From positions 992,001 to 1,056,000 of the forward strand of contig NZ_CP118733.1 of the NCBI RefSeq assembly GCF_032594915.1: a stretch of 64,000 nt of DNA. Direction: 5' to 3'. Positions 26,101-36,248 of this stretch are shown in pieces. The notes under the pieces were generated by a model that worked only from the letters and a program-made list of their open reading frames with translations, was not told where the DNA came from and searched no databases. Made by a program: the position numbers and the translations under genes. Source of the stretch: Streptococcus sp. 29896. GTDB lineage: Bacteria > Bacillota > Bacilli > Lactobacillales > Streptococcaceae. The first letter of the stretch is position 1, and the number at the start of each line of letters is the position of its first letter.

Positions 26101-27964
26101 AATGTTTGACCAAGGCTTCAATTTCCTGAGCAGACTTTTCTGGATAGGCTTGCAAGAGGTATTGTTTAACAAGAACAGCCGCACCAGCAACGTGAGGAGC
26201 CGCCATACTAGTTCCGTTCATGCTACTGTATTCATTGTCATTGATGGCTGCATAGATTGAACCACCTGGAGCCGCTAAATCAGGTTTCAACTCACCATCA
26301 GCAGACAAGCCCCAGCTTGAAAAATCAGACAAGATCCCTGCCTCTGGGTTTGGTTTCTTATCAGATTGATTGTTAAATTGAATTTGGTACTGATTCGCAG
26401 CAAGTGCTTCTCCAAATTCATACGGAATAAAGATCGATGGAATTGCAATGGCAGTATCATCGAGGGACATGCTGACATTTGCTTCTCCTGGTCTGCTGTT
26501 GTAAATAACAACACCGATTGCTCCTGCTGCTGTTGCATTGGCAATTTTTTCAGAGAAGGTGATGGAACCTCGTTTGATCAGGGCCAATTTACCAGTTAAG
26601 TCTAGTCCGTTGAAGTCATCAGCTTGACCTAAACCAGCAAAAACATAATCATATGATTTACCAATTTCGAACTTAACCGGGCTCATTTCAGGGTTGTTGA
26701 AGGAACTTTTTCCGTTGTTTAATTCTGCATTGTTTTCAAGACCGATGATATTGATGACTTGGCTGCTCACGGTTGTATTGTTATAAGATGCAACTGAAAT
26801 CGCATCACGAGCAGTAGATGGGTTACCAACCAAACCATAGTCAGGATTTTCAACTGCTGGATTGGCATGTCCAGAACCAAATGTCCCGTCATTACCAGCC
26901 GCAATGACAACTGTTACACCAGCTTTTCGAGCGGCAGCAATGGCAGCATCAACAGTTGCATCCATGTTGACCACGGAACCATTTGCACCACCGAGACTGA
27001 GGTTGATACTGTCAGCACCTAATTTGACGGCATCTTCAATCGCTTTTACATAAAGTGCTGGACCTGTTGTTGACTTAAGATCAGAGAAAACACGCATGAA
27101 CATCACTTGTGCTTCAGGAGCAACACCATAGATTAATTCCCCACCATTTGGGATAGTTGGGTTTCCTGCAGCAATACTGGTTACGTGCATACCGTGTGAT
27201 GTTTTATCAGCTTCTTTCAATACTGCGTTGACATCCACATAGTTGTAACCAAAGATGACTTTTTCACTAAACCATTCACCATAGTTAATGCCTGCGGCTG
27301 CTTTAGCAGCTTCTAGTTCTTCTTTTGTGCTATATTTTGCCTTGCTAGCATCTGTCAAATGCAGCACATCATGTTCGACATCCAAGCCAGAATCGATAAT
27401 TGCAACGACAGTTCCCTCACCCTTGTAGCCATTGTTCCAAACTTCAGGAACGGTGATAATGGTGTTACTGTCGATATTTTGTGGCTTTTCAGTTGACGGA
27501 TTAGATACAGCAGAATCTGTTGCTGTATCAACAGAACTAGAGACTGATTCTGGAGCAACTTCATTACTTTCAGCAGTCGCAACAAGTGCTGGTGTTTCTT
27601 CAGCGGTTTCTGTTACAGCTGTTTGAACGACAGTTGTTTCAGTAGAGACAGGACTAGTTACTGTTTCTGTTGCTACTTCTTCAGCTGGAGTAACTTCTGT
27701 TGAGGCGTTTGCCTCTTCAAGAACAGGTACAGTGTTAATTTCAGTCGACTCAGTAACAGTCGATGTTGTCCCAGTTGTAGTTTCAGTAACTGCTTGGCTC
27801 TTCGTTCCTGGTGAAAGACTAGTTACCGTTGCTTCAGATGAGGAAATCTGACCTTGTTCTGCCGCCAAAACGCTTGGCCCTCCAAACAAAAATACCGCAC
27901 CCAAAAGAACGGACACAGCCCCTATTTTGTATTTACGAAGTGAGAATCTCTCTTTCTTTTTCAT
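23120..27964 (-). CDS. sspA: Cell-wall-anchored subtilisin-like serine protease, SspA-type
   Basis: The start at 27962-27964 has an AGGAGGAG ribosome site and gives 1614 residues. Order: YSIRK-type signal peptide (FSLRKYKIGAVSVLLGA, cut near AEQ at 34-36), Ser/Thr/Val-rich propeptide to about 160, S8 domain with Asp191 (AIIDSGLD), His257 (SHGMHVTS), Asn358 (AAGNDG) and Ser586 (NGTSMAAPH), an inserted PA domain about 440-530, C5a-peptidase-like Fn3 regions, three ~70-residue FIVAR-like helical repeats, a Pro-rich wall stretch and LPTTG with membrane helix and KKK tail. Sortase should anchor it. S. suis SspA is a virulence-associated protease; the name is by resemblance. Confidence 0.88.
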   Translation of the reverse strand: MKKKERFSLRKYKIGAVSVLLGAVFLFGGPSVLAAEQGQISSSEATVTSLSPGTKSQAVTETTTGTTSTVTESTEINTVPVLEEANASTEVTPAEEVATETVTSPVSTETTVVQTAVTETAEETPALVATAESNEVAPESVSSSVDTATDSAVSNPSTEKPQNIDSNTIITVPEVWNNGYKGEGTVVAIIDSGLDVEHDVLHLTDASKAKYSTKEELEAAKAAAGINYGEWFSEKVIFGYNYVDVNAVLKEADKTSHGMHVTSIAAGNPTIPNGGELIYGVAPEAQVMFMRVFSDLKSTTGPALYVKAIEDAVKLGADSINLSLGGANGSVVNMDATVDAAIAAARKAGVTVVIAAGNDGTFGSGHANPAVENPDYGLVGNPSTARDAISVASYNNTTVSSQVINIIGLENNAELNNGKSSFNNPEMSPVKFEIGKSYDYVFAGLGQADDFNGLDLTGKLALIKRGSITFSEKIANATAAGAIGVVIYNSRPGEANVSMSLDDTAIAIPSIFIPYEFGEALAANQYQIQFNNQSDKKPNPEAGILSDFSSWGLSADGELKPDLAAPGGSIYAAINDNEYSSMNGTSMAAPHVAGAAVLVKQYLLQAYPEKSAQEIEALVKHLLMSTAKAHFNTETQAYTSPRQQGAGILDTAAAISNGVYLTGADGYSSITLGNVADRFSFEVTLHNITDQDKSFTYVTDLNTDTVADGSYSLTPRLLERTAGQTVTVKANSSTTVTISLDASAFAQELSQLMPNGYYLEGFVRFTDQVDGVDVVSIPYVGFKGAFQNLPVLEEPIYNLIADGKGGFYFEPVAEEPLTVDSTHHYTGLVTSSSELIYSTDERTDLAIKTLGTFKNEAGYFVLELDENGKPHLAISPNGDNNQDSLAFKGVFLRNYTELVASVYAADDTERKTPLWTSEPDYGEKNYFSGDPKNPKSTIVYPTEWAGTDQEGNDLEDGRYQYVLTYYSEVPGADVQTMAFDVIIDRQAPVITTATYDETSQVFDPRQAVENGLSGIFREQVFYLSTNDAGLTMAIDLDENGQVVVKDNKVFVAQNADGTFTLPLDLADISKFYYTVEDFAGNLVSAKVADLISIGNNLGLVTVNLLDQATNAPTPITYSYSVKDETGKIVTELPRYAGDDTILKLPFGTYTFDLFLYDTEWSTVAGETSVTVTISEENSTAAVNFYVTLLEKASLLVDVDQNLPTGTSLALVTETGQLIALPNAKYSTTDFGKFVPVGSYTLAANLPTGYEFLEDLSVTVLDNKRNVKTLTLINKTGLLSNIALLEGIEKTAVYYNADTTLQDAYDTALANSQAVVAAKHNQSEVDAALANLLAAKTALNGFATDTSALVAEITRYDEVRKEAVYYNADPAKQVAYDTLLRAAQLVVASENVTQAIVDQALADLNQAKSTLDGQATDYATLRNLVAVASVLKATDAKYLNATDLRKTAYDQAVEAAQTVLADATATQSAVDQALASLKAAQDALDGVASSSNSGNQAPVETPTKPTTGVQTPPEDVETTNTTKQPIAPVDAPTSPPVNPETKPQPLPNNQKKQASVPQKPVLPRAGKVAVNPALPSESKAQLPTTGQAQTTSWNLLGLAGLFIIGFSFAKKKEMK

Positions 27965-28119
27965 GTAATCTCCTCCTAATAATTCTCCTTTTTTATTGGC
28001 TGAACCAATATATATAGTTAAACATAAAATAGGAGGCATTTCAAGTATTTTCTGAATATTCAGCATTATCCAACTTTTAGAACGTTCCATAGCTTTTAAC
28101 TATACCCTTACACAAAAAA

Positions 28120-28137
28120 AGAACCAATACTGGTTCT
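28120..28137 (-). terminator. Terminator of the murB-pot operon
   Basis: AGAACCA (28120-28126) pairs with TGGTTCT (28131-28137), followed by TTTTTTTG on the minus strand. Confidence 0.8.
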
Positions 28138-28141
28138 TCTC

Positions 28142-29212
28142 TTATTTGCGATACATTTTAAACTGAAGAAAGAGGTCGTTATAGGCTCCAAGGAGCTTGG
28201 CTCCAAGGTTATCGTAGACTTCCATATTCTCCATAGTTTCTTCCGATGGATAGAAGGCTTCATCATTTTGTGTTTCCTCATCGAGCATGGCTTTAGCCTC
28301 AGGAATTGGTGTTGAATAGCCTACATACTCCGCATTACGGTAGGCATTTTCTGGACGAAGCATAAAGGAGATAAAGGCATGTGCCCCATCAATGTTCTTG
28401 GCTGTTTTTGGTATAACCATATTGTCAAACCAAAGGTTAGAACCTTTTGATGGTACAACGTAACGTAGATTTTCATTTCCATCGAGCATCTCGCTAGCCT
28501 CTCCAGAGAAGCTAACGGCAACGGCTGCTGCATCTTGGATCATGTAACCTTTGATTTCATCGGCTACGATTGCCTTAACATTTGGAGTTAAGTTATAGAG
28601 ATGATTAGCAGCTTCTTCTAGCTCGGATAGACTTTTTGAATTCAGACTATATCCCAAGGATTGGAGTCCAAAACCCATCACTTCGCGCACGCCATCAATT
28701 AGCATGATATTATCACGGTATTCCTCTGACCAGAGATCCTCCCATTCTTCAGGGGCATTTTCCACCATGGTTTCATTATAAACAATCCCTAAGGTTCCCC
28801 AGAAGTAAGGGACAGAGTAGTCATTTTTCTCATCAAAGCTGAGTCCCATAAATTGCGGATCAATGTTTTCTATGCCAGTGATTTTCGACTTGTCTAATGG
28901 AATCAACATGTCTTCTTCAATCATTTTAGAAATCATATACTCTGATGGAACAGCTAAATCATAGGTTGTGCCACCTTGCTTAATCTTGGTATACATGGCT
29001 TCGTTGGAATCAAAGGTTTGGTAGTCAACCTGGATACCTGTTTCGGCTGTAAATTCTTCCAAAAGAGTGGGATCAATGTAATCACCCCAATTATAAATCA
29101 CCAACTTATCAGTTGTGCCTTGTGTTGATTGCTCCTCTAAGTTTTGACTAATTGCCCACAAAGCAAGAACAATCACCACTACGCCTGCTAGGAATGAATA
29201 AAGTCGTTTCAT
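28142..29212 (-). CDS. potD: Spermidine/putrescine ABC transporter substrate-binding protein
   Basis: The 356-residue protein binds polyamines outside the membrane. It has DKLVIYNWGDYIDPTLLEEF (the typical PotD opening, residues 35-54), GTTYDLAVPSEYM and WDNMVIP-like strand LWFDNMVIPKTAKN. The N-terminus is one hydrophobic segment without a lipobox Cys (ALWAISQNLEEQ), so it is either an uncleaved membrane anchor or cleaved and released. Its ATG overlaps the potC stop (TAATG). Last gene of murB-potABCD. Confidence 0.95.
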   Translation of the reverse strand: MKRLYSFLAGVVVIVLALWAISQNLEEQSTQGTTDKLVIYNWGDYIDPTLLEEFTAETGIQVDYQTFDSNEAMYTKIKQGGTTYDLAVPSEYMISKMIEEDMLIPLDKSKITGIENIDPQFMGLSFDEKNDYSVPYFWGTLGIVYNETMVENAPEEWEDLWSEEYRDNIMLIDGVREVMGFGLQSLGYSLNSKSLSELEEAANHLYNLTPNVKAIVADEIKGYMIQDAAAVAVSFSGEASEMLDGNENLRYVVPSKGSNLWFDNMVIPKTAKNIDGAHAFISFMLRPENAYRNAEYVGYSTPIPEAKAMLDEETQNDEAFYPSEETMENMEVYDNLGAKLLGAYNDLFLQFKMYRK

Positions 29213-29982
29213 TATTCCGCCTCCTTTTCACGCGAGATAAAATAATAGCCCACCACTAACAAGATTGAAAAGAGGAAGACAAGAGTTGACAGGGCATTGA
29301 TTTCCAAAGAAATCCCCTGACGAGCTCGGGAGTAAATCTCAACAGAGAGGTTTGAATAGCCATTTCCCGTCACAAAAAAGGTAACGGCAAAGTCATCCAA
29401 GGAATAGGTAAAGGCCATAAAGTATCCTGCAATAATAGCAGGGGTTAGATACGGCAACATGATTTCTCGCAGCATCTGAAACTGGGTAGCTCCCAAATCA
29501 TAGGCAGCAGACACCATATCCGCATTCATTTCTTTTAGACGAGGCAAGACCATCAACACCACAATCGGAATGGAAAAGGCGATATGGCTGAGTAAAACAG
29601 ACACAAAGCCTAATTGGAAGCCAATCATGGTAAAGAGAATCAAGAAACTGGCACCAATCATAACATCGGGCGCTACCATTAGGATATTATTGATAGATAA
29701 AAGAGCATTTTGAAAACGAGGACGAGCCTGATGGATATAAATTGCTCCAAAAGTACCAATAATCGTCGCAATCAAGGAACTAGTGAAAGCTAGGAAAAAG
29801 GTTTGAGCAAGGATAAGCATCAAACGCTTATCCCCCAGCATGGAAGAAAAATAATCCAAGGTAAAACCAGTAAACCCGTTCATGTCACCGCCTTCGTTAA
29901 AGGCATAAGCTATCAAGTAAAAAATAGGAAGATAGAGGACAAGAAAGGCTACCGTGAGATAAATTTTTGCAAATTTCTTCAT
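29212..29982 (-). CDS. potC: Spermidine/putrescine ABC transporter permease PotC
   Basis: I start at the ATG overlapping the potB stop (29980-29982), giving 256 residues: [17 protein letters not shown]. Six membrane segments are visible, with the ABC permease EAA loop MVSAAYDLGATQFQMLREIMLP before the last helices (AAYDLGATQFQMLREI). It forms the channel with PotB. Upstream in-frame Met codons are inside potB and have no advantage. Confidence 0.95.
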   Translation of the reverse strand: MKKFAKIYLTVAFLVLYLPIFYLIAYAFNEGGDMNGFTGFTLDYFSSMLGDKRLMLILAQTFFLAFTSSLIATIIGTFGAIYIHQARPRFQNALLSINNILMVAPDVMIGASFLILFTMIGFQLGFVSVLLSHIAFSIPIVVLMVLPRLKEMNADMVSAAYDLGATQFQMLREIMLPYLTPAIIAGYFMAFTYSLDDFAVTFFVTGNGYSNLSVEIYSRARQGISLEINALSTLVFLFSILLVVGYYFISREKEAE

Positions 29983-30782
29983 TATTTTTTCCTCTCTTTC
30001 GTCAACCACATGGTAAAGAGCATGGCCACAATTAAGACGACACCAATTGTAGAGCCCATTCCCCAGTTTTGCGTTGTGAGGAAGTGTTGCTCAATAGCCG
30101 TTCCCAAGGTTATTACGCGGTTTCCTCCAATCAAGCGTGTCAGCATAAACAAACTTAAACTTGGAATAAAAACTGCCTGCACACCTGAACGAACGCCATT
30201 CATAGAAAGGGGGAAAATCACTTTAGTAAAGGTTTGCCAAGAAGTCGCACCTAAATCCCGACTGGCATTGATAAGATTTGGGTCCAAATCATCTAGCGCA
30301 TTAAAAATCGGTAAAATCATAAAGGGAATTTCAATGTAGGCTGCTACTGCTATGAAAGAAAAATCTGTAAAGAGAATCTGCTGGGCACCAATGCCGACAA
30401 ACTCCAAGAAGGAATTTATCGAGCCATTTTGACCAAAAATCCCGATGAAGGCATAGGCTTTCAACAAGAGATTGACCCAGGTCGGTAAAATAATCAACAT
30501 CAGCCACAACTGCTTATGCTTGAGTTGCGTCAAAAAATATGCAGTTGGGTATGAAACAAGCAAGGTGACCAAGGTGATAATGCCTGCATAGAAAATCGAG
30601 TTGAAACTCATACGCAAGTAAGTCATGTTTGGAGAGTTGAAATAACTCGCGTAGTTAGCTAGGGTCAAATTTCCATCCAAGTCAAAAAATGACTTGTAGA
30701 TGATTAAGACAACTGGAGCTAAGACAAAGAGGAAAACCCATAGAGCATAGGGAATAGCAAACAGTCTAGAGGTTTTCTTCAT
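29982..30782 (-). CDS. potB: Spermidine/putrescine ABC transporter permease PotB
   Basis: The ATG at 30780-30782 gives 266 residues starting [17 protein letters not shown]; it overlaps the end of potA by 17 bases and has a GGAGGAG ribosome site inside potA. Six membrane segments and the EAA loop [20 protein letters not shown] are present. It pairs with PotC. Confidence 0.95.
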   Translation of the reverse strand: MKKTSRLFAIPYALWVFLFVLAPVVLIIYKSFFDLDGNLTLANYASYFNSPNMTYLRMSFNSIFYAGIITLVTLLVSYPTAYFLTQLKHKQLWLMLIILPTWVNLLLKAYAFIGIFGQNGSINSFLEFVGIGAQQILFTDFSFIAVAAYIEIPFMILPIFNALDDLDPNLINASRDLGATSWQTFTKVIFPLSMNGVRSGVQAVFIPSLSLFMLTRLIGGNRVITLGTAIEQHFLTTQNWGMGSTIGVVLIVAMLFTMWLTKERKK

Positions 30783-31920
30783 TTCTCTCCTCCTCGATGG
30801 CATTGATCAAGCCATCTTCGACTTCTTCAATTTCCACATACTCTTCAATACGAGCATCAAATTCTTCTTCCGTTTCGTTGAGACGCATGATATGGATATC
30901 TTCTGGCTCGAAATCAAGCCCGATTACTTCTCCGACAATGGCCTTACGAGTCGAGTGAATCATCCATTCATTGCCTAAATCGTCATAAGCGATGATCTCA
31001 TAGTGAACGCCACGGAAAAGCTGGGTATCCACTTTTACCTGCAACTTCCCTTCTTCTGGTAGAGTAATCCGCAAATCTTCTGGACGAATGACCACTTCGA
31101 CCTCTTCATTTGGACGCATACCACCATCGACCGCCTCAAAGCGTTTGCCATTGAATTCTACGAGGTAGTCTTCAATCATGCGACCTGGCAAAATATTGGA
31201 TTCTCCAATAAAGGTTGCAACAAAGTGGTTGATCGGTTCGTCATAAATATCAACTGGCGTTCCAGATTGGACAATCTCGCCTTCATTCATGACGAAAATC
31301 CAGTCACTCATGGCAAGGGCTTCTTCCTGATCATGGGTAACAAAGACAAAAGTAATGCCTAATCGTTGTTGGAGTTCACGCAATTCATACTGCATCTCCG
31401 TCCGCAATTTCAGGTCCAAGGCAGACAAGGGCTCATCAAGTAAGACAAGACGTGGTTGATTAATGATGGCACGAGCAATAGCCACACGTTGACGTTGACC
31501 ACCCGACAGTTTCTGAATCGAACGCTTCTCGTAACCCGAAAGACGGACCATTTGCAAGGCTTCCGTAACTCGGCGTTCAATTTCTGCCTTATCTACCTTT
31601 CGCAACTTCAAAGGAAAGGCCACATTTTCAAATACTGACATATGTGGGAAAAGGGCATAAGACTGAAATACGGTATGCACATCACGTTTATTGGTTGGAA
31701 GATCGTTGATACGTTGACCATCTAGGAAAATATCGCCTGAACTCGCGTCCAACAAGCCAGCAATAATGTTCAAAATGGTTGATTTTCCAGAACCAGACGC
31801 ACCCAACAAAGTATAAAATTTTCCTTCTTCTAATTCAAAGTTAATATCCTTGAGAACGGTTGTGCCGCTATCTTCAAAAACTTTTGAGACATTTTTAAAT
31901 TCAATAATTGGTTTTTTCAA
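30766..31920 (-). CDS. potA: Spermidine/putrescine ABC transporter ATPase PotA
   Basis: The 384-residue ATPase has Walker [10 protein letters not shown] near 38, signature [10 protein letters not shown] near 137, Walker [12 protein letters not shown] and switch His in VTHDQEEA, followed by a TOBE domain ([29 protein letters not shown]). The C-terminus carries an extra acidic stretch ([20 protein letters not shown]) which is long for PotA. It energises polyamine import and follows murB by 17 bases. Confidence 0.96.
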   Translation of the reverse strand: MKKPIIEFKNVSKVFEDSGTTVLKDINFELEEGKFYTLLGASGSGKSTILNIIAGLLDASSGDIFLDGQRINDLPTNKRDVHTVFQSYALFPHMSVFENVAFPLKLRKVDKAEIERRVTEALQMVRLSGYEKRSIQKLSGGQRQRVAIARAIINQPRLVLLDEPLSALDLKLRTEMQYELRELQQRLGITFVFVTHDQEEALAMSDWIFVMNEGEIVQSGTPVDIYDEPINHFVATFIGESNILPGRMIEDYLVEFNGKRFEAVDGGMRPNEEVEVVIRPEDLRITLPEEGKLQVKVDTQLFRGVHYEIIAYDDLGNEWMIHSTRKAIVGEVIGLDFEPEDIHIMRLNETEEEFDARIEEYVEIEEVEDGLINAIEEERNEENL

Positions 31921-31937
31921 TTTTCATCAATTCCTTC

Positions 31938-32846
31938 TTAATTGGCTGACGAATCCTCACCGATGATGCGGACTTCTCTTTCTAACACGATGCCAGATTC
32001 TTTTTCAACAACAGAAATCACGTGGGCAATCAAGTCTTCGTAATCTTTGGCAGTACCATTGTCCACATTGACCATAAATCCGGCATGCTTTTCAGATACT
32101 TCAACACCACCGATTCGGTAACCTTTTAGACCGGCCTCCATAATCAATTGACCAGCAAAATGACCAAGCGGACGCTTGAAGACAGAACCACAAGATGGCC
32201 ATTCCAATGGTTGTTTTAACTCACGTAAATGCGTTAGACGGTCCATTTCTTGTTTAATAACCGTGTGATTACTTGGTTTCAAAGCAAACTTGGCAGATAA
32301 AACAATGGCACCATTTTCTTGCAAAATGGACGAACGGTAGCCAAAACGCAAATCACGTCCATCCAAAGTTTCAACATATCCAGCTGGAGTCAAAACTTGG
32401 GCGGAAACCAAGATATGCGCAATCTCCCCACCATAGGCACCTGCGTTCATATAAACAGCACCACCGACGCTTCCTGGGATACCACAAGCAAACTCAAAAC
32501 CTGAAAGCGAATGGAACAAGGCTACTTTAGTTGTTTCAATCAAATTAGCTCCTGCTTCTGCTTCAATTGTATAACCAGAAACGGTCACAGACTTGAGTTC
32601 ATCCATTCGGATGACAAAACCACGAATACCCCCATCTTTTACAATGATGTTGCTGGAATTCCCCAAAACCATCCAGGGGATCTGTTCACGATTAGCAAAT
32701 TCCACGATCCGTACAATCTCATAGCGATTGCGTGGAAATGCTAAGTAATCTACTGATCCCCCTACTTTAGTATAGGTGTAGTCTTTCAACGGCTCGTCGA
32801 AACGAATATCGATTCCTTCAAGTTCTTGCCTGATTTTATCTTTCAT
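31938..32846 (-). CDS. murB: UDP-N-acetylenolpyruvoylglucosamine reductase
   Basis: MurB makes UDP-MurNAc for peptidoglycan using FAD and NADPH. The ATG at 32844-32846 gives 302 residues ([16 protein letters not shown]). FAD-binding blocks [14 protein letters not shown] and [19 protein letters not shown] (split by a linker), catalytic Ser in [11 protein letters not shown] near 228 and a C-terminal Glu region are intact; it is the type without the insertion (type II). Linkage of murB to potABCD is common in streptococci; the functional reason is unclear. Confidence 0.95.
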   Translation of the reverse strand: MKDKIRQELEGIDIRFDEPLKDYTYTKVGGSVDYLAFPRNRYEIVRIVEFANREQIPWMVLGNSSNIIVKDGGIRGFVIRMDELKSVTVSGYTIEAEAGANLIETTKVALFHSLSGFEFACGIPGSVGGAVYMNAGAYGGEIAHILVSAQVLTPAGYVETLDGRDLRFGYRSSILQENGAIVLSAKFALKPSNHTVIKQEMDRLTHLRELKQPLEWPSCGSVFKRPLGHFAGQLIMEAGLKGYRIGGVEVSEKHAGFMVNVDNGTAKDYEDLIAHVISVVEKESGIVLEREVRIIGEDSSAN

Positions 32847-32942
32847 ATTACATCTCTTTTCAAAAAATAGAATATCTAACACATTATACCAAACTTTGGT
32901 ATGAATTTCCATCCTATTTCCCTCCTTTCTCATTAGACCAAA

Positions 32943-32970
32943 AGAAAAATCCACCGAGGTGGATTTTTCT
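32943..32970. terminator. Bidirectional terminator after thrB
   Basis: AGAAAAATCCACC (32943-32955) and GGTGGATTTTTCT (32958-32970) are perfect 13-base arms with a two-base apex. The hairpin begins at the thrB stop and lies ahead of the murB leader. Confidence 0.85.
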
Positions 32971-33833
32971 TATGATTGGATCTGGATGCCTTCTTGGTCA
33001 ACTTCAAGGACATGGAGGCTACCATCTAGTTGTAGGGCAGTAATTTTTTCTGAAATACTCTCCAGTTTTTCTTTGGCTGCAAGGACCATGACAGTTGGAC
33101 CTGCGCCAGAAAGATAGGTCGCATAGGCCCCTTCTTCATGACCAATTTGTTTAATTGGGTAGAATTCTTGAACCAATTTTTGACGAAAAGGCTCATGGAA
33201 CATATCGGATTCAATAGCCTTACCAGCCGTTTCAATATCCCCTTTTAATAGAGCTGCAACTGCCACGTTTGCAATACTACTGGCAGCAACGGCTTTCTTG
33301 GCTGATAATTGACTAGGCAAGACACCGCGACTTTCACTTGTGCGCAAGGGGTAATTCGGAATGAAGGCAAGAAACCCTGTCTCAGGAAAATCTGCCACAA
33401 CTGCTGCTACCTTTTTATTGACATAACTTGAAATCACCAAATTTCCATAAATAGCTGGCGCTACGTTGTCAGGATGGCCTTCTATTTCAGTCGCAATGGT
33501 CAACTTTTCTTCCTTTGTCAGTTGTAGATTTCCAAGTTGATTTGCCAGTTCAATACCAGCAACAATGACAGAACTAGATGAACCAAGTCCTCTAGCCAGA
33601 GGAATATCGCTAGTCATCTTGAGCCGATGGGGTTGCAAATTTTTACAAACCTTCAAAGCGGTTTTTATCAATAAATTGTTTTGGTCACTTGGCACGTATT
33701 CCAAGTTGTGTTCGATTGCCCATTGGTCTGCCGGTTCAAGGATGTCGATATACAGATACTTGCTCAAGGCAACACCAACTGAATCAAAACCAGGACCAAT
33801 ATTGGCACTGGTTGCAGGTACCGTAATTCTCAT
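32970..33833 (-). CDS. thrB: Homoserine kinase
   Basis: ThrB phosphorylates homoserine for threonine synthesis. The 287-residue GHMP kinase begins [20 protein letters not shown] and has the ATP loop [11 protein letters not shown] near 86-96 and the C-terminal GAGPTVMVL. It starts two bases after the hom stop. Threonine synthase (thrC) is not in the window. Confidence 0.97.
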   Translation of the reverse strand: MRITVPATSANIGPGFDSVGVALSKYLYIDILEPADQWAIEHNLEYVPSDQNNLLIKTALKVCKNLQPHRLKMTSDIPLARGLGSSSSVIVAGIELANQLGNLQLTKEEKLTIATEIEGHPDNVAPAIYGNLVISSYVNKKVAAVVADFPETGFLAFIPNYPLRTSESRGVLPSQLSAKKAVAASSIANVAVAALLKGDIETAGKAIESDMFHEPFRQKLVQEFYPIKQIGHEEGAYATYLSGAGPTVMVLAAKEKLESISEKITALQLDGSLHVLEVDQEGIQIQS

Positions 33834-33835
33834 AT

Positions 33836-35122
33836 TTAATCCCCCAAAACTTTGAAGGTATTTTGAACTTCAACAGCTTCCGCCGCAGCTAATTTAGCTT
33901 GCACATTTTCCAACTGAGTTTTACTCATTGCGTGAGTAACAATGACTACACGTGCCTGGTCTCCAAGTGAAGCAGCTTGCAAGATTTGTTTAAAGGAAAT
34001 GGATTCGCTATTGAAGATTTCAGCCAAGCGAAGCAAGGTACCTGTCTTATCAGGCGCTAAGATGGAGAAATAGTATTCACTTACGACATCTTCAGGTTTG
34101 GCCAACTGAAGAGGACGGCTGTATTCATTAAAGGCTTTGCCGACGGTCTTATCATTCAAACGACGAACGATTCGAACGATATCTGCCACAACACTTGTTG
34201 CGGTTGGCTTTTGACCTGCTCCCGGTCCGTAGTACATGGACTCGCCAATTCCGATTGATTCAACAAAGACGGCGTTCATGACCCCGTTGACACTTGCAAG
34301 AGGGTGTGATTTTGGTAAGAATGTTGGAGATACTTCGGCAGCAATACCTGAGGTGGTTTCTTGAATATCACCCACGAGTTTAATAACGTAGCCCAGCTCT
34401 TGCGCTACCGCTACATCTTCTGGTGTGATTCCTGAGATGCCCTTGTGTGCAACTTGTTCAAAATCAATGGTCATACCAAATGCAAATTGACTCAAAATCA
34501 CAGCCTTGTAAGCCGCATCAATTCCTTCAACGTCATTGGTTGGGTCTGACTCTGCATAACCCAATTCCTGAGCTGTTTTTAAGGCTTCATCATAGGTCCA
34601 TCCTTCGTCGACCATTTTAGTCATCATGAAGTTTGAAGTACCATTCAATACTCCAAGGACGCGGGTAACCTTATCAGAAGTAAGCGAATTTGCCAAGGTC
34701 CGCAAAATTGGAATACCGCCAGCGACTGCTGCTTCATAATAAAGAGCTACCCCATTATTTACAGCCAATTCACGCAATTCACTACCATGAACAGCTAACA
34801 AGTCTTTGTTTGCAGTAACAACATGTTTCCCTGCTTCTAATGCACGGCTAATGAAGGTTTTAGCAGGCTCGATACGGCCCATTAATTCTACAACGATTTG
34901 AATTGTATCATCAGATAGAATATCGTCAATATTGGTTACAAAATGATAATCATGTCCAGCTGCAAGTAATCGCTCTTTTTCCGCTTGGTCTTTCACCAAA
35001 ACCTTTGCAACTTGAATGTTTTCTTGAGCAGCTTGTTGAATTTTCTCAGTATTTTCTTTCAACAAAAACGGAACGCCACTCGCTACTGTTCCAAAGCCTA
35101 AAAGGGCAATATTAATTGTCAT
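33836..35122 (-). CDS. hom: Homoserine dehydrogenase
   Basis: Hom reduces aspartate semialdehyde to homoserine. The 428-residue protein has an N-terminal NAD(P) site ([12 protein letters not shown]), [13 protein letters not shown] near 100, the substrate region VAGGIPILR and [16 protein letters not shown], and a C-terminal ACT domain ([21 protein letters not shown] split by family linker) for feedback control by threonine. It heads hom-thrB. Its substrate comes from asd, encoded 16 kb away in this window. Confidence 0.97.
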   Translation of the reverse strand: MTINIALLGFGTVASGVPFLLKENTEKIQQAAQENIQVAKVLVKDQAEKERLLAAGHDYHFVTNIDDILSDDTIQIVVELMGRIEPAKTFISRALEAGKHVVTANKDLLAVHGSELRELAVNNGVALYYEAAVAGGIPILRTLANSLTSDKVTRVLGVLNGTSNFMMTKMVDEGWTYDEALKTAQELGYAESDPTNDVEGIDAAYKAVILSQFAFGMTIDFEQVAHKGISGITPEDVAVAQELGYVIKLVGDIQETTSGIAAEVSPTFLPKSHPLASVNGVMNAVFVESIGIGESMYYGPGAGQKPTATSVVADIVRIVRRLNDKTVGKAFNEYSRPLQLAKPEDVVSEYYFSILAPDKTGTLLRLAEIFNSESISFKQILQAASLGDQARVVIVTHAMSKTQLENVQAKLAAAEAVEVQNTFKVLGD

Positions 35123-35149
35123 AAATACTCCTTAAAATCTATTTTTCCC

Positions 35150-35155
35150 ATTATA
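35150..35155 (-). promoter_or_regulatory. Extended -10 promoter of hom-thrB
   Basis: TGTGCTATAAT on the minus strand, 27 bases before the hom ATG. A plus-strand TACAAT about 25 bases away serves the divergent deacetylase gene. Confidence 0.6.
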
Positions 35156-35214
35156 GCACAAATTTTTAGAAAATTCTGCTACAATAGATTTAAGAATAAA
35201 TATAGGAGGAAAAA

Positions 35215-36168
35215 ATGACCGCCCAGCATACACGAACCAGTCGCAGACGCAGGAAGAAAAGCGGCCCCAAACTTGCCCTTTGGCTAGGCATGCTCCTCAG
35301 TCTTTTACTTATCCTTGGAACCATGATTCTTTTTATCAAAGGTACCAGTCTTTTCAGGCAGGATAGTCAAGCAAGCACTTCCATCTCTAGTTTTGTAACG
35401 AGCTCAACCACAAGTGAATCCCAAACGAGTACTAGTCAAGATGACAGCACTAACTCCTCTGATATTCCTTGGGAGCAACAAGCAGAGCCGGTTAAAATAC
35501 CTATTCTTATGTATCATGCCATTCATGTCATGTCTCCTGAAGAAAGTGCCAATGCAAATTTGATAGTGGATCCAACTACTTTTGAATCCCATCTCCAAGC
35601 TTTGCAGGAAGCTGGTTATTATAGTTTGTCTCCCGAAGAAGCCTATAAAGTGTTGACGGAAAATGTCTTGCCTGCTGGAAAAAAAGTGGTTTGGTTAACC
35701 TTTGATGACAGCCTCTGGGATTTTTATGACATTGCTTATCCGATTTTGAAAAAATATAAAATGAAGGCTACCAATAATGTCATTACAGGTCGGACAGAAA
35801 GTGGTATGACTGGCCATCTCACACTTGACCAATTAAAAGAGATGCAAGCAAATGGCATCTCCTTCCAAGGACACACCGTGACACATCCTGATTTGGAATA
35901 CTCGAGTTTAGAGGACCAGACTAGAGAACTTCAACTTTCCAAGACCTACCTAGACACCAATCTCAATCAAGATACCCTTGCAGTGGCCTATCCAGCTGGA
36001 CGATATTCAACTGACACCTTATCCATCGCTGAAAGTATAGGTTACAAGTTGGGCGTCACTACCAATGAAGGGCTTGCTTCGGCTGCTGATGGCTTACTCA
36101 GTCTCAACCGTGTCCGCATCCTACCAACCACCACTCCTGAGACACTCCTACAAACAATTGCACAGTAA
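35215..36168 (+). CDS. Membrane-anchored polysaccharide deacetylase
   Basis: The 317-residue protein has a very basic cytoplasmic start (RTSRRRRKKSGPK), one membrane helix (about 19-42), a Ser/Thr linker and a NodB-type CE4 domain. Motif 1 is LTFDDS with the catalytic Asp and metal Asp; motif 2 is GHTVTHPD with the two metal His; VAYPAGRYS is motif 3. It should deacetylate a wall-linked GlcNAc polymer or peptidoglycan; the YHAIHVMSPEE opening is nearer to YxkH/PgaB-like enzymes than to classical PgdA. AGGAGG precedes the ATG. Single gene with its own terminator. Confidence 0.9.
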   Translation: MTAQHTRTSRRRRKKSGPKLALWLGMLLSLLLILGTMILFIKGTSLFRQDSQASTSISSFVTSSTTSESQTSTSQDDSTNSSDIPWEQQAEPVKIPILMYHAIHVMSPEESANANLIVDPTTFESHLQALQEAGYYSLSPEEAYKVLTENVLPAGKKVVWLTFDDSLWDFYDIAYPILKKYKMKATNNVITGRTESGMTGHLTLDQLKEMQANGISFQGHTVTHPDLEYSSLEDQTRELQLSKTYLDTNLNQDTLAVAYPAGRYSTDTLSIAESIGYKLGVTTNEGLASAADGLLSLNRVRILPTTTPETLLQTIAQ

Positions 36169-36185
36169 GATGAATGAACAAAAAT

Positions 36186-36220
36186 AGCACCCCGTTTTTG
36201 AGAGTTGGGGTGCTTTTTTA
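36186..36220 (+). terminator. Terminator of the deacetylase gene
   Basis: AGCACCCC (36186-36193) pairs with GGGGTGCT (36207-36214), then TTTTTTA. Confidence 0.85.
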
Positions 36221-36248
36221 TTCCTCAAAATCTATAACAAATAGACAT

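Noticed and set aside
25892-26260. Plus-strand frames inside the surface protease gene
   Set aside because: They are antisense shadows with no ribosome sites, promoters or family motifs.
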